Assembly: GCF_022201045.2 (NCBI RefSeq)
Contig: NC_068557.1
Span: forward strand, 6,200,001 to 6,264,000
Reading direction: 5' to 3'
DNA: 64,000 nucleotides
DNA from: Citrus sinensis
Taxonomy: Eukaryota > Streptophyta > Magnoliopsida > Sapindales > Rutaceae
Below the pieces are notes generated by a model that was given only the letters and a program-made list of their open reading frames with translations, was not told where the DNA came from and ran no database searches. The position numbers were made by a program, and so were the translations under genes. Every line of letters starts with the position of its first letter. Within the stretch, counting starts at the first letter, position 1. Positions 50,147-62,619 of this stretch are shown here, in pieces.

Positions 50147-53100
50147 ATGATGTCGTCGGCGCCGGACATTGCTGATATCTTAGACAAATCGAGGGAGCTC
50201 GATCGGTTGAGAAAAGAACAAGAGGATGTGCTCCTTGAAATCAACAAAATGCACAAGAAGCTGCATAATAGTATGTCTTCTTAAACTTTAATTAATTAAT
50301 TAATTTTTTATTTTAATGTATGTATGTATGCATATGTTTATGTAATGTACGTTTATTTTTGCTTTGGGCAGCTGATGATGATTTGAAATATTGATGCTTG
50401 GTTACAGTGAGAATGATAGGCTTGTGTTAAATTGATTAATGCTCTTGTTCTTGAGGATACTTCATGGTTTTACTGGATTGTGTGTGTGTGTGTGTGGCTA
50501 CGTTCAAGAATTGTTGTTTAAAGTTCTATTCGCTGAGAATTAGCTAAAACTCTGAGGTTATGCTTGATGGGTTTGTGTTGTGTGACTAATGGGACTATTG
50601 TGTTTGAATTCACTTTATTATGATTGAGCTGAATTAGGTTGAGATTAGCATTTATATTGAGGTATGATTGTTGGGTTGTTTTCTGCGGATGCATATTTTG
50701 AAGATATTAAGTCTGTGAAAACTACTAGCTGGTTGTTTATGGTGGTCTAGATCGGTACTGTAGTTTAAGGGACCATCAGAAGGTGAGAATTTTGGAGTTC
50801 TAAATGGTTGATAAAGAAAAGGTGGAATAGTTTGAAGCATGGGTTATTTTGGGGAAAGTTGTGAACATTTTTTTGTGAAGAAGCTTAAGTGAGCTTATTA
50901 GGCCTAATCAGGGCTGATAAATAGATAAACCTGAAGTTAGTTGGTGTTCCAGGATGGTGTTTGTTTAGATACAATCATAAATGATTTCATGCATTTTGGT
51001 TGGACAAGCAGAAGTGCCTTGATTGAGTTCAAATAAGCATTTTAATGCTTTCTTATTGTAATTTGTTCTACTCTATTAGTTCAACGAGTTTCCTTTGATA
51101 GGAAGGACATTTTTAATAAATTCAGTGGTTTCACTCCTTCCCGCTCATAAGACAAATAAGTGGTTTTCCAGCTACTTTCTTTGATACTTACCTCAATTCA
51201 CTATAATATGGTTCTATATTTATGGTGGTTAATGTTGTGTTATATGCATCTTACGTCACATGTCAGTGTCCGCTGATCTCCTGCAATAAATTCCTTTATT
51301 TAGCTTTTTAGTAGTTAATGATTATAAGTATTTGGGATCCCTAACCTTGCTCTTGTATAATTAATTTTTGCTCTACAAAATTGTAATGTAGTTAATGATA
51401 ATGTGGGAATTGCTCCCAATGGATAATCAGGAGGTCAAAAATTAATGACACTTTTAAAAAATGATGGATGGATAGTTATATCAACATTGAAACATATATG
51501 AGCGACAGTTCAGCTTAACTGCATGCGGATTTAAGAAATTCTTGATGCAATATGGTAAGGGCGATCCATTTGGAAAATGATGGGTTACCTAATATTAATT
51601 GCACCTAATCGTTCTTTAATACTTACAATCATGCTTGGAACAAGGCCTTGTTCATAACCAAGTCAAAATGCAAGGTGGGACTCATTAAATACACACACGA
51701 CTGTGGGATGGTTTTTGTTTTCTTCTGGATGTTAACAGTTGTAATTGTTTCGCATCAAATCTAATCTTTTGTTTGTTTATACAGCTCCTGAGGTGATTGA
51801 GAAACCTGGTGATAATTCTTTAACGAAGCTGAAAAGTTTATATATTCAGGCGAAAGAACTTTCAGAAAATGAAGTCCAGTATGTTCGTTACCCATATCAT
51901 GAATCTGATGACATCTGCTGTATTGCTTTCCTTTTCCTGTTTCCCTTTTTTCATTCCCTTTTAATGTTAATGAAAATAATAGAACCAAATGTTGAGGTTA
52001 AGAGGATTGGGCAGTTTGTTGACTTTTGCAAACATGCAGTCTGCTTGTAGTTCTTATATGGTTCATTTTGCTAACATGCAGTCTACTTGTAGTTCTTATA
52101 TGGTTCATTTTATTGTTTGATGATTGTGTTTAACCTATTGTTTCTTGAATTTCATATAGTGTTTCCAACTTGTTGGTTGGTCAGCTAGATGCTCTTTTAC
52201 CATCTGGAGCTATGGGACAGCAACGGAGAAGAATAGGTGTGTACTACAGTCAATATATCTCATACAATACATATGTGTCTGCTGTAATTTTTTGGAACCT
52301 GTCTGCAAATCTTCAGCAATATATGCTGTACTTTAGTCAGTCTATATTTTAATTTTTCCAGTCCTTTCTGTTTTGACGATATATGTCTGGAATGTGTATT
52401 TTTGGTTGAGTGCCCGAGGGGTGATTATCCTGCTTTGTTGAGTATTCAAATCTGTTAGGCAGTGGTTTTTCTACACTACCTAGTGAAATTGTCAAATACG
52501 GATTAGGATCTAAACTTATTAATTTTGACATGGGAACATTGAATGCGTGGCATATACCGAAATTGTAAAATTTATTTCACTTCCACTGGAATACGAAATA
52601 GCGGCTTTTATGAAACTCTATTTACTTTGTTCCTTTAGCTAATTTTACATATGTTGCAGAAGGTGGTGATCAGAAAAGGAAACGAATGAAGAATGATTCT
52701 GATATCTCAAGACTTTCTCCTTCTATGCGAAATCAACTTGATACTTGTGCTAGTCTAAAGGGTGAACAGGTATGCATTTAGCTTCATGGAAGTTAAAAAT
52801 TTGTGATTGCTGCTTTATATTAAAAACAAATCTATTGAATGACTTTTTGGAACTTTTTCTCTTCTGCTTAATGATCAATTGAGCAATTCCATCTCATCCT
52901 TAAGTTGAGGAGGTAAGTTTTCTGTTTATTCAGGTGGCAGCTAGGGTGACAGCTGAGAATGCTGACAAGGACGAGTGGTTTGTTGTGAAAGTAATGCATT
53001 TTGATAGAGAAACCAAAGAGTAAGTACAATTCCCAGACATAATAAAAGACACTTGATCTTTTCAGCTTTCCCTAGATGGCAACACTGTTCACTATGGGAA

Positions 53101-54851
53101 TACATGATATCATCATTCACATTTTGTTAATAACATGATGTGTGTTTAGTATGTCTTCTCGAGGGAAATGGAGATCACAATCAGTTATATAATCCGGGGC
53201 AAGTAATTCTTCTGATGTAGATTGAGCCTATTCAACGGTTTAGATATGTATAGTACTTGGAAATAACACCTGGATATTGAGACTAGGCCTTCAATCATTT
53301 TCAATCCCTAATAAAGTATGGATTAAGACCAATTGGACCACATATATATATACACGAATTACTGGAAACTAAATTCCTTCCAACCCATGAAAATAGAGTT
53401 CGAAACTCACTCTTCTTGTGACACTCCAATAGATTTTACCATCTAAACTAACTAGCACCCATGATGTAATATTTTATGTTTTTTTTTATATATATTTTGG
53501 GGAGTCTTTTTTATTAGATTCATATTTGGTAAGAAATTTGAGTCTTCCTTTTCTTGCTTAGGTGAGATTCTCTTTCTATATCTAAGCGTACTCAGGCAGT
53601 AAGGTTTGCTCTGTATAAATCCAGTGTTTACCTTACATGTTTAATCATCCTTTTGAATAGAATTCTTATTTTCCATGGGGATTCCTTGAAACTTTGTGTT
53701 TCATTTGTCTTTACCATGTTTTCCACTTTGTTAACCCACATATTTAATAATAATTAGATCAAATTTGAATTTATGTATCTGAAGGTTCATGCATAATCTG
53801 GAATAAGGATTCCTTTTTTTTTATATATAATTTTTTACATATTGTTACTCTGTTTCTAGATTTGAAGTACTGGATGAGGAGCCAGGTGATGATGAAGAGG
53901 GTGGTGTGCAAAGGTAACTTCTGTACATTGATATCTTGTTTACATTTTGAACATTAAAATAATTTTACCTTGTTCATTTATGCTAGAAGATATATTGTAA
54001 TTTATTACTCATCTCATGCTGCATTAAAAACTACTTTGCTTCTGATTGATGATTTCTGGGTTAAACTTCTTTTCAAATTTTAATTATAAAAGAGAGACCC
54101 CCATGTGTACCACAAAGCCTGTGGTGAGAACTTGTATGGTTTTGATTCCAGCTAGAAATGTAGAAGGCAATCTTCGGTTCTTTTCTTTTATTAATTTGAT
54201 AAGTATGGGAAATTGCCTCAGCTGAACAAAGTTCATTGTGTCATTGTTACTTTCAGAAAGTACAAGCTGCATATGTCATTTATTATACCTTTCCCGAAGC
54301 GAAATGATTCTAGCATCCCGGAATTCCCCCCTGGACGACATGTTTTGGCTGTTTATCCAGGAACAACTGCACTCTACAAGGCAACTGTTGTTAGTACCCC
54401 TCGAAAGGTGACTATTCCATCTATCCACCATAACGAATTGATACCTATTCTTTAATTATTTTCCTGTTGGTGCAATGGCCTGAAACTGACTATTATTGTA
54501 TTGTGAATGCTGTGGGGGTGCCCTCAACAATTCTGAATACTTGCAGAGGAAAACAGATGAGTAAGTGATATCCTTCTTGTGTTTCATCTTATTTTGCAGA
54601 TTTTGGATTTGGTTCTTGAATATCATATAATTAATTAATTTGTCTTCGCTCTGTCTAATTTTGGAAGTTTTCTGGGGTCTTGCCTCAAGTTTCTCTAATT
54701 ATTTATTAACCTCAGTGTTGTATTCATAATCATGTTTTTATTGAGCAGTTATTTGCTGGAATTTGATGATGACGAGGAAGATGGAGCTTTGCCGCAGCGG
54801 ACAGTACCCTTCCACAATGTGGTTCCCTTGCCTGAGGGACATCGCCAATGA
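50147..54851 (+). CDS. SGF29: SGF29, SAGA complex subunit with tandem Tudor domain
   Basis: Nine exons join in phase to 270 residues, the length of Arabidopsis SGF29a: 50147-50270, 51785-51878, 52160-52236, 52660-52769, 52934-53019, 53860-53913, 54257-54407, 54547-54560, 54749-54851. Residues about 15-40 form an N-terminal helix (SRELDRLRKEQEDVLLEINK), KRKRMK at about 104-109 is a nuclear signal, and residues about 136-265 are the SGF29 tandem Tudor domain (VAARV...DEWFVVKV, HVLAVYPGTTALYKATVV, LLEFDDDEEDG). In yeast and animals this domain binds H3K4me2/3 and brings the SAGA histone acetyltransferase to active genes. Two ATGs lie side by side at 50147 and 50150. Exon 8 is only 14 nt. Intron 2 carries a 39-bp tandem duplication (about 52027-52107) just before exon 3. 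Confidence 0.94.
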
Positions 54852-56436
54852 ATTCTTACTGTTGATAAACATGTATAAATTTATAGGAGTTTATGTTGAC
54901 TTTGAAGACTTTGACATATCCTTATTATGTGTTTGGTAATGAAGAATTTGCATCCCGGACTTCTTATTATTTTGTGTTATATGGTGCTTTCATTGATCAG
55001 GAAAATCTTTCCCCTCTCTGACATATCAAATGACTGGTGTTTGCATTTGACCCTGTTACCAATGAAGCCGAACATTCTGGAGTGTAATTTTTAGTTCCAG
55101 AAATTTCATTGACTTGTTGCGGAGTTTGGTTTAAATATCGATACATCTCCTTGGTCCTATAGCATTGGTGTTCTTAGAATTTCTCCGTGAAGAGCTTCTT
55201 AATTCCCTGATTTGCATGCGTGTGAATCTCGGAGGACTTTTTATTGAGAAAGTTCTTGTGACACATTCACCGGAAGTTCATCGATTGATGCCAATTTGCA
55301 ACAACCCAGCAAACTTCCAGGATGTGCAGAATGCCGAATAGCTCTGGAAAAAATGGCCATATATGAAAACTGCCATTCCCAGAAATGCCAATCACTGTCG
55401 GATGCATCAGAGTATCGCCATCAACAGCAAAAAAGAAGTTGGTGACTTATAAGTGCCGCACGGGTTGCTGTGCAAAGTAATCACCCTGTGTCAGTGTGCG
55501 CAGCCGCACTTGGCTCGTTTAGTTATATGAGAGTATAGAAGCAAAGGCAGGAAAGGAAAGCTTTGCACTTGCCCTTAGAGCCTCAAACCCCAAAGACGGC
55601 TGGCCGAAGAAAGACTGCAGCTTAATTTATTATTATTCTTATTATTATTATTTTCAGAAGAAAGACGGGACAAATTATTAATCGTTTCCCTAGATTTACC
55701 TTACTATAAAAAAGTATTATAAAATTTAAATTTATTTTATTTTCCACACAATAAATGCCATTCCATTTCTATTAGCCATTTACTAAGAAGAATTATCCTT
55801 ACAAAATTGAAAAAAAAAAAGTAAACATAAATTATAGCAGGAATAATTTTATAAGGATAATTTTGTCATTTTGATAGACAATTACCACATATTGTAAATA
55901 ATATGTGAAAAATCGACCAAATTTAAATTTTTGCAATATTTTTCAAATAAAATAATTTTTGAGTAAATGGCTAATAATTTCTCTATAATATTGAGATTAA
56001 GAATTTCGTAAATTTTTTGGTTAGTTAATCTCGGGCTTCTTGATGCGGGCCTAGCCTAGTTGAGCTCAGGCTTACAAAATTAAAACTGGACCAAGCTGAT
56101 ATTGTTGGATCAGATTTTCGTTAAAACTCACTACTTTACTTAGATTAATAAAAAGGAGATTACCAATTTCTCATCTACAGTAATCAACATATATTATTTT
56201 CCCCTCTGTTGTTTTTATAATAGCCAAAAACCCCCCTATAGCATAAATCTTTAATATTACTCTTATTTTCAACTACTCTTTTATTTATATTTATTATAAA
56301 TTAAATAAATCACATGAATAGAAACTAAATAAAAAATTAAACATGAAAAACAAGAAATATATGTTTTGATATGAGAAAAAAATTAATAATATAATTTTTT
56401 TTATACTTATTTATTTTGTGAAAATTTTCTTATAGA
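54852..56436. other. SGF29 3' UTR and spacer
   Basis: The 3' UTR probably covers the first few hundred bases. Sequence to about 55620 has more balanced composition but no open frame; beyond it the spacer is AT-rich. No gene is supported. Confidence 0.5.
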
Positions 56437-58241
56437 CAGTAAGGCCATGTGTTTGCAATTACATTAACAAGTCCCTTTTACCTGTCATTGATAAATATCA
56501 TTAGCCTACCATCATCCAAGTAATTATGCAGGTGCTCCATAAATCAGCCTCATGTCTCTGTATTCTCAATCTCACAAACATATAATGCCAACGAAACAAT
56601 CCCATTCTTAATGCAGGTGCTCCATAAACCAGCCCCATGTCTCTGTATTCTCAATCTCACAAACACATAATGTCAACGAAACAATCCCATTGTTAGCATC
56701 CATACTAATGGCAGCTAACAGCACTCCACCATACTTACCCTTCAAGTGACATCTATCCACTCCAATAAAAGGCTTACAAACAATGAGAAAAGCATTTTTC
56801 TGTGTAGGAAAGGAAACAAAAAACTTTTGGAATAAAACCTTGTTAGGTATAGAGACAACATCATACAACACTTTGCAAATTGTACTTGGATCAGCTTTCT
56901 GAATAGCTACAACATACTGAAACAATTTTTGATATCCCTTGGAATGATCCCCAAATACCTCAAGTCTTGCCTTCACTCTAGCCCTATACAATGTCATCTT
57001 TCCAATTTTCAACCCAAAAGTATCTTGTATATAATTCTTTAAGATATCGATCTTCACATTGGGATCAACCGTAATTTGATTCTTTATTTTACTAGCAACC
57101 CACGTCAAAGTTACTTTTACTGTTTTATTAGTAAGTCTGCAGTTATGCTTTTTTATGTACTCTCACAATATAAAACCACTTATGCCATTCATTTTTGCAC
57201 CAACCACATACCATGGACAGCCAGCTTGTTTACAAGTAGCCACAAATCTTCTCGGCTCACTATATATTATTTTAATAGCGAACCTTTTCCTAACCCTCAC
57301 CTTATTTAATATCTCTTTAAAATGAACTACATCTTTCAACACATGCCCTACTTTTAGCTTATGTTTCCTATCAGCACCCACTTTGTACTCATGTTCCTCT
57401 AGATGATTAGTCAATTGGGTAGTGCCAAGCTCAATGTCATCATCAGAAGAGTTAATCACTTTTTTTTATCTCTTTATCAACATTAGATAAATTATCATCT
57501 GAATCAGCTTCCAAGTGGCTGCCTTTAAGTCTTTCACTACCCCCACTGCCCTCATTATCCTCACTATTTGCATAAACAATAGTAGGTTCCGCAGCTCCAT
57601 CAGTAACTCCATCAACAACTCTATCAAGATTAGCTTGCATAAAGTTCACATCAAGATCATCATCATTGCTAAGCCTTCTGTCTGAACAATCAGATAGCAA
57701 TGCATCCTCATCAGATTCATCATCCCCAACAAGAATATTTTTCTCAACAGCAGCATGTACCCCTACAACAGCATGCCCCCCAACACCAGCATTTTCCTCA
57801 ACAGAAGCATATCCCTCAATCGAGTCATTTAGTTGAGTAATAAGCCCATCAAATAATACAACTCCTAAGTTAGTCAACAAGGCCTGAAACAAAGGAGCAT
57901 CTTTGAACGGAGGGTAAAGAACTAGTACAACGTCAAACTTCAATTACACGAGCACCCAAACGCTTATGTAGTGCGACCAAACACTCCAACCTAAAGTTTG
58001 AATCTAGCACAATCTTAAGCTTATTCTCTGGGTTTGTAACATTTAACAGAATATGTGAGCTTGAGCCTAATCTGTATGCACTTATAATCGTCAATGCAAC
58101 ATCTTTTATTTTGGCAATAATACAATCAGGTCCAAGCGACCTAAAATTCTGTTTCTTATCTTTGAAGAATATCATTAACTCCAGTTGTGTCATCCTAAAC
58201 ATCGAAAACAATTTAGCAGATTCAGCGATTATAAAATACAT
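56437..58241 (-). pseudogene. broken MuDR/MULE transposase relic
   Basis: Read right to left, pieces of one transposase lie in order but in shifted frames: an N-terminal part (58241-57933), an acidic Ser/Asp/Gly-rich part (57943-57452), the MuDR DNA-binding region (57459-57163, CKQAGCPWYVVG), then the start of the catalytic core (57108-56608, FIGVDRCHLKGKYGGVLLAA). Breaks: a frameshift near 57940, a slip at an A run near 57460, a TGA at 57160-57162 in an otherwise continuous frame, and a stop at the junction of an 85-bp duplication. Beyond it FINDR, a stop and KGLVN mark the second catalytic Asp motif, and homology ends near 56437. The third acidic residue and SWIM finger are missing. It resembles, but is clearly diverged from, the intact transposase at 59669-62619. 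Confidence 0.82.
56526..56695 (-). repeat. 85-bp tandem duplication inside the MULE relic
   Basis: Units 56526-56610 and 56611-56695 both begin ATGCAGGTGCTCCATAAA and cover the region encoding NGIVSL...EIENTET...FMEHLH. They differ at several bases; the left unit has extra stop codons (TGA in place of Trp). The duplication breaks the transposase frame, giving TAA at its junction. Confidence 0.85.
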
Positions 58242-59039
58242 GCATTACAGTAAATGTTCTTTTGGTTTTGTGAAACTACGACCAGTAAACCCCAACATCC
58301 CTAAAATAACCTATCGCTCACCAATTTATCATTACCCTAAAAAATTATTGGCAAACCAACTTAATAAAAATTCTAAGGTTTCCAACAATAATGATTAACA
58401 ACAATCCCCGATTAACAATAATTAACAAAACATTGAGACTTAATAGCAAACAAATTCAACGAAACTCACTTGAAATTTGGCTGAAACCTCCTAATCGAAA
58501 TGTCCAACCTTCTAACACCTCTGAATATTTGAATGAACAAAATCCAAGCTTATTTCTTTGATGAAAATATATGGAAATTGGAGAGTAACTGGCTGGATTT
58601 AAGCTTTTTCAAGCAACGAGTCAAACACGAAGGTGGATGCCGGGAATGGCAGGAAAGTAATGTTTGTTACTTGCTGGACTTAGAAAATTCATATGTATCA
58701 ATTGAGTTAAATGACGTCAGTTTTTTTTTTCCATCGGGCTAAACGACATCATTTTACTCTTTAAGAAAATATAGCAATATGGTGTAGTTTTAAGTATTCA
58801 AACGAAATACCAATTTTGCCCCTTTAACGTCATCAATGTTTCAACGAAAACCAGATGGAAGTAGAAGAGTGAAGCAAAAGGGTAACTTCAGGTGGCACAC
58901 TGAAAAAAAAGTGTTTATGTATTTTTTATAAACGCAAAACAAACAGTTGTACAATGGTAAATTTCCCTTTTAAAAAATAAAAACAAAACAAATAACGAAA
59001 AGACAAAAATTAAAGTTTTGTCGATTGGGTGAAATAGAC

Positions 59040-59240
59040 TGGCTAATCGAGAAGCAGAAGCACAATCAACGACAGAGAATTTGAATTTGGAAGAGACAGC
59101 GGGTGATTGGGTGAATCAAGAAGCAGAGGCACAATCAGTGAGGGAGAAGTTGAGGAATTTGAATTTGGAAGAGGAAGTAGATAATGGGGTGGATCTGATG
59201 AATTTTGAAGAGGGAGCGTATGATTGGGTAAATGAAGGGT
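59040..59240 (+). pseudogene. coding-like repeat relic, acidic, unidentified
   Basis: One frame reads two repeated protein blocks: REAEAQS...ENLNLEETAGDWVN, then QEAEAQS...RNLNLEEEVD and a later GAYDWVNEG. At DNA level 'gattgggtgaa' and 'gaagcagargcacaatca' recur two or three times. Codon-level repetition with conserved Trp and acidic residues suggests a decayed coding exon. No start or splice context was found and the family is not recognised. It lies between the two divergent MULE genes. Confidence 0.4.
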
Positions 59241-59668
59241 TATTTTTACTTTCCTCCCTTGAGCTTTGGGTCTTTTGCACTTAAATGGCCAAGATTCATT
59301 TATTAGTAAAAACCCCCTTACGGAATGCAAACGGTAAATCTCATATGGTTAGTTATGGGCAATTTAGTAATTTAATTTGACAAGCTAACTTTTTCACATT
59401 TTAGTTGACATGAGCCCAGTGAATTGTCAAATCATTGTGAAAAAAATCGTGCCTTGTGATAATTGCTATAAATAAAAAATTGTAAAAAAATCAAAGCTTA
59501 AAAACTTTTTCTCTTTTCTCTGAAACTGCACGTTTCTCTTTCATGAAGCTGAGTTTCATGAAGCTCAGACGACGAAAGCTCTGTTGAGAAGGCAAATTTT
59601 TTTTTAATTTCTAGCAAAGCAGTATCTATTATTTGGGTGAAGTGAAGAAGAAATACTAAATCCGCATC

Positions 59669-62619
59669 ATGTCCCGCTCTGAATTTCACCGATGCTCGAA
59701 AGATTTGAATCGGTATGTTGAAATTAATTATAGGTTAGTTTTGAATCAAGCTTTTTTTTTTTGCTCCATTTAGAGCGTATTGATATTATGGTGAGTTGTT
59801 TGTAAATGTCAAGTTTATGCTTCATTATTTGTTCATTGACACATCTTTGATAATGTTTATGGAACTATGAAACATAAAACCGAGAATAAATTTTCCAACG
59901 CCATTTTGGGTATTTTGCAAGCATATGGTTTTAGCTTATGTTACGGTTGATTATGCATTTGCAAGCATATGGTAATATTCATGATGTAATTTTTAAAGTG
60001 AGTTTTAATAAGCTTGAAATAGATGATGTGCTGCATTTTTGTGCTACTACCAGTCAACTACACTTTGCATTTTCTATTTACTAAATTTTAGCTTTTTCTT
60101 TAACATTAATAGCATTTATTTATGTTGTTTTATTGCATTACAGTGTTGTGCATTATGATGTTGAAGCAGTAGTTGATGGCAAGGTGACTGAGATAACTCC
60201 TGAAAATCAGTTTTCTGTCAACCTCAATGCCGATCCTGAAATTAATTGGAATGAACTAGATGATGTTGAAGAAATTAACAACGAGAATAATATGACGCAA
60301 TTCAGTATTCGGAGTGGTTATTTACTCGAAGATGATATGACAGTACACTTTAGCTCTGAGAATTCTGGGAAAAATGGCAAAGGTTCAACTGACACAATTT
60401 ATACTTCTAAATCAGATGGTGAAGAAAGTGATGAAGAGAATGCAAGATCAGATGGTGAAGAAAGTGACTATGTTCTTGATGATTATCAGTCAGGTGATGA
60501 GACTGGTGATGAATTTGATTCGTCTGATGAGGAAATTGCTGCTTGTGTGAGATATGACACCAATTCAGGTGGATTTGAGTTCACACAAGATGGAGATAAC
60601 CTTGTTCTACGGCCTGGTCAGTTGTTTGTAGATGTTTATGAGTTTAGGAAGGTGTTGAGGGTATATGCCATCAGAAATGGCTTCAGATTGTATAGACTTA
60701 AAAATGAAAAAGCCAGAGTGACAGCTAGATGTGCTAAGTCAGGATGTACATGGAGAATTCATGCTAGTCCAAACTGGAACAGCAACTCATTTCAAATTAA
60801 GACCCTATGTGATGTTCATACATGTGGTGGGATTGATGATGATAACAGAGAAGCTACTTCAACCTGGATTGCAGCCACTTATCTTCATATCTTCAAGTCA
60901 ACTCCCGAAGTCAGTGTCAAGTTAATAGCAGCTGAGCTTTTGAAAAAGTATGGCATTGAGTGCAGTGTGCATAGGTTATACAGAGCAAAACAAAAAGCAC
61001 TTGAGTTACTTGGCCAAGATCACAAGAAAAGTTACAGCAAACTGAGTAGATACCAACAAGCTTTGATAAAGTATAACCCTGGATCCACAGTAGCTATTGA
61101 GAGGGAATTGAATGGAGATACAGCTCACCCAGTATTTAAAAGATTTTTCATGATGCTTGATGCAAGTAGGAGAGGTTTTTTTGAAGGCTGTAGACAGTTT
61201 GTAGGGGTTGATGGCTGCCATCTAAAAGGGCCATATAAAGGAGTTTTATTGACTGCAGTTGGGATTGATGCTAATTATGGTATATATCCACTAGCCTTAT
61301 GTGTAGTAGAGAGTGAAAACACTTACTCTTGGGAGTTTTTCATGGAAAAGCTATATGACCAGATTGGTTGTAATGGTGGACAAGGCCTATGTTTCATGAG
61401 TGATCGACAAAAAGGAGTGATCAATGCAATTGATAGAGTGTTTCCTAATGCAATCAAAAGATACTGTTGTAGGCATATTTATGCCAATTTCAAGCAAAAG
61501 TTTCCTGGCACTTTGTTGAAAAAGGTCTTTTGGAAGGCATGTAGAAGTCCAAACTACTCAGAATTCAGTGAAAGCATTGAGGAATTAAAGAAAATCAGCG
61601 ATGCAGCTCACCGGTGGCTCATGAACATTCCAACTGTATATTGGGCTAAACACACTTTTCCTAACCACACCAAGTGCAATCATGTGACCAATAACATGAC
61701 TGAATCATTCAATAACTGGATTAACAGTTTTAGAGGCATGCCTATTGTTAGGATGCTCGAAGAGATAAGGAGAAAGATTATGAAACTCATTCATAAAAGG
61801 AATGAGGATGCAAAGAAATGGAATGGACATCTACCACCTCTTGTTAGGAGAAAGATTGTGGAAGCAAGAGCTGCAGCGAGAGGTTTAACAGTGATATTTG
61901 GTCATGAAAACACCTTCGAAGTGATGGAAGATCTTTGTAAAGTATTCGTAGTAGATTTAGGTAAAAAAACTTGTAATTGTGGGGAATGGCAGATATCCGG
62001 CTTACCTTGTAAGCATAGTGTTTGTTCCATTGATGCAAAAAGGCTCAACATTAAAGATTATATCCATAATTATCTGAAATGTCCAGCTTTTATCAACACC
62101 TACAAGTATCAATACTTTCCTTTACCTGATGAGAAGATGTGGCCACTGGTTCTACATGATAATTTGCAGCCACCTATAATTATCAAGTCTGTTGGCCGGC
62201 CACAGATCAAGAGGAGGAAAGAAGCTGATGAACCAGCTACATTCAAGAGGAGTTCAAGTGTCAAATGTTCTAAGTGTGAGCATTGGGGTCATAACAAGAG
62301 AACCTGCAAAAGAACAAAAGTATCTAGCAAACAGGTTAATTATCATCTCTCTTTCATTTAGTAGTTAAATTTAATTAATTTAATTGCTTATGATGTAATG
62401 GGTGTGGCATAGGTTGTGAATGGTGAAGGCACTTCTAATTCTAATCAGCCTATAACTCAAAGGGTTGCTTGCAGTGCACTATCTCAGCCTACTGTCCATG
62501 ACAATGGTGAGTTTTATTCACGATTCTTTAAATAATTTTAGTAATCATCATCTACTTTTTTTAATTTTCATATGTAAGTGTTTGTTTTATTCATGCCAGG
62601 ACATGTTACTCAAGAATGA
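59669..62619 (+). CDS. intact MuDR-type (MULE) transposase with SWIM finger and zinc knuckle
   Basis: Four exons join in phase to 782 residues: 59669-59712, 60144-62334, 62413-62506, 62600-62619. The long exon lacks an ATG at its 5' end and follows an AG acceptor; the 44-nt exon MSRSEFHRCSKDLNR supplies the start and joins in frame. Order: acidic Ser/Asp/Glu-rich region to about 150; MuDR DNA-binding domain at about 171-240 (ARCAKSGCTWRIHA); catalytic domain with Asp371 (GVDGCHLKG), Asp435 (FMSDRQKG), CCRHIYANF and Glu535 (NMTESFN); SWIM finger C625-x-C627-x9-C637-x-H639; zinc knuckle C723-C726-H731-C736. Nothing in the frame is broken, so an active or recently active element is plausible, or a domesticated copy. 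Terminal inverted repeats were not identified, and one end probably lies beyond the window. Confidence 0.88.

Noticed and set aside
59669-62619. FAR1/FHY3-type transcription factor as an alternative identity for the transposase.
   Set aside because: The N-terminal domain reads as a MuDR DNA-binding domain rather than a FAR1 domain, and the zinc knuckle and catalytic acids are all kept.
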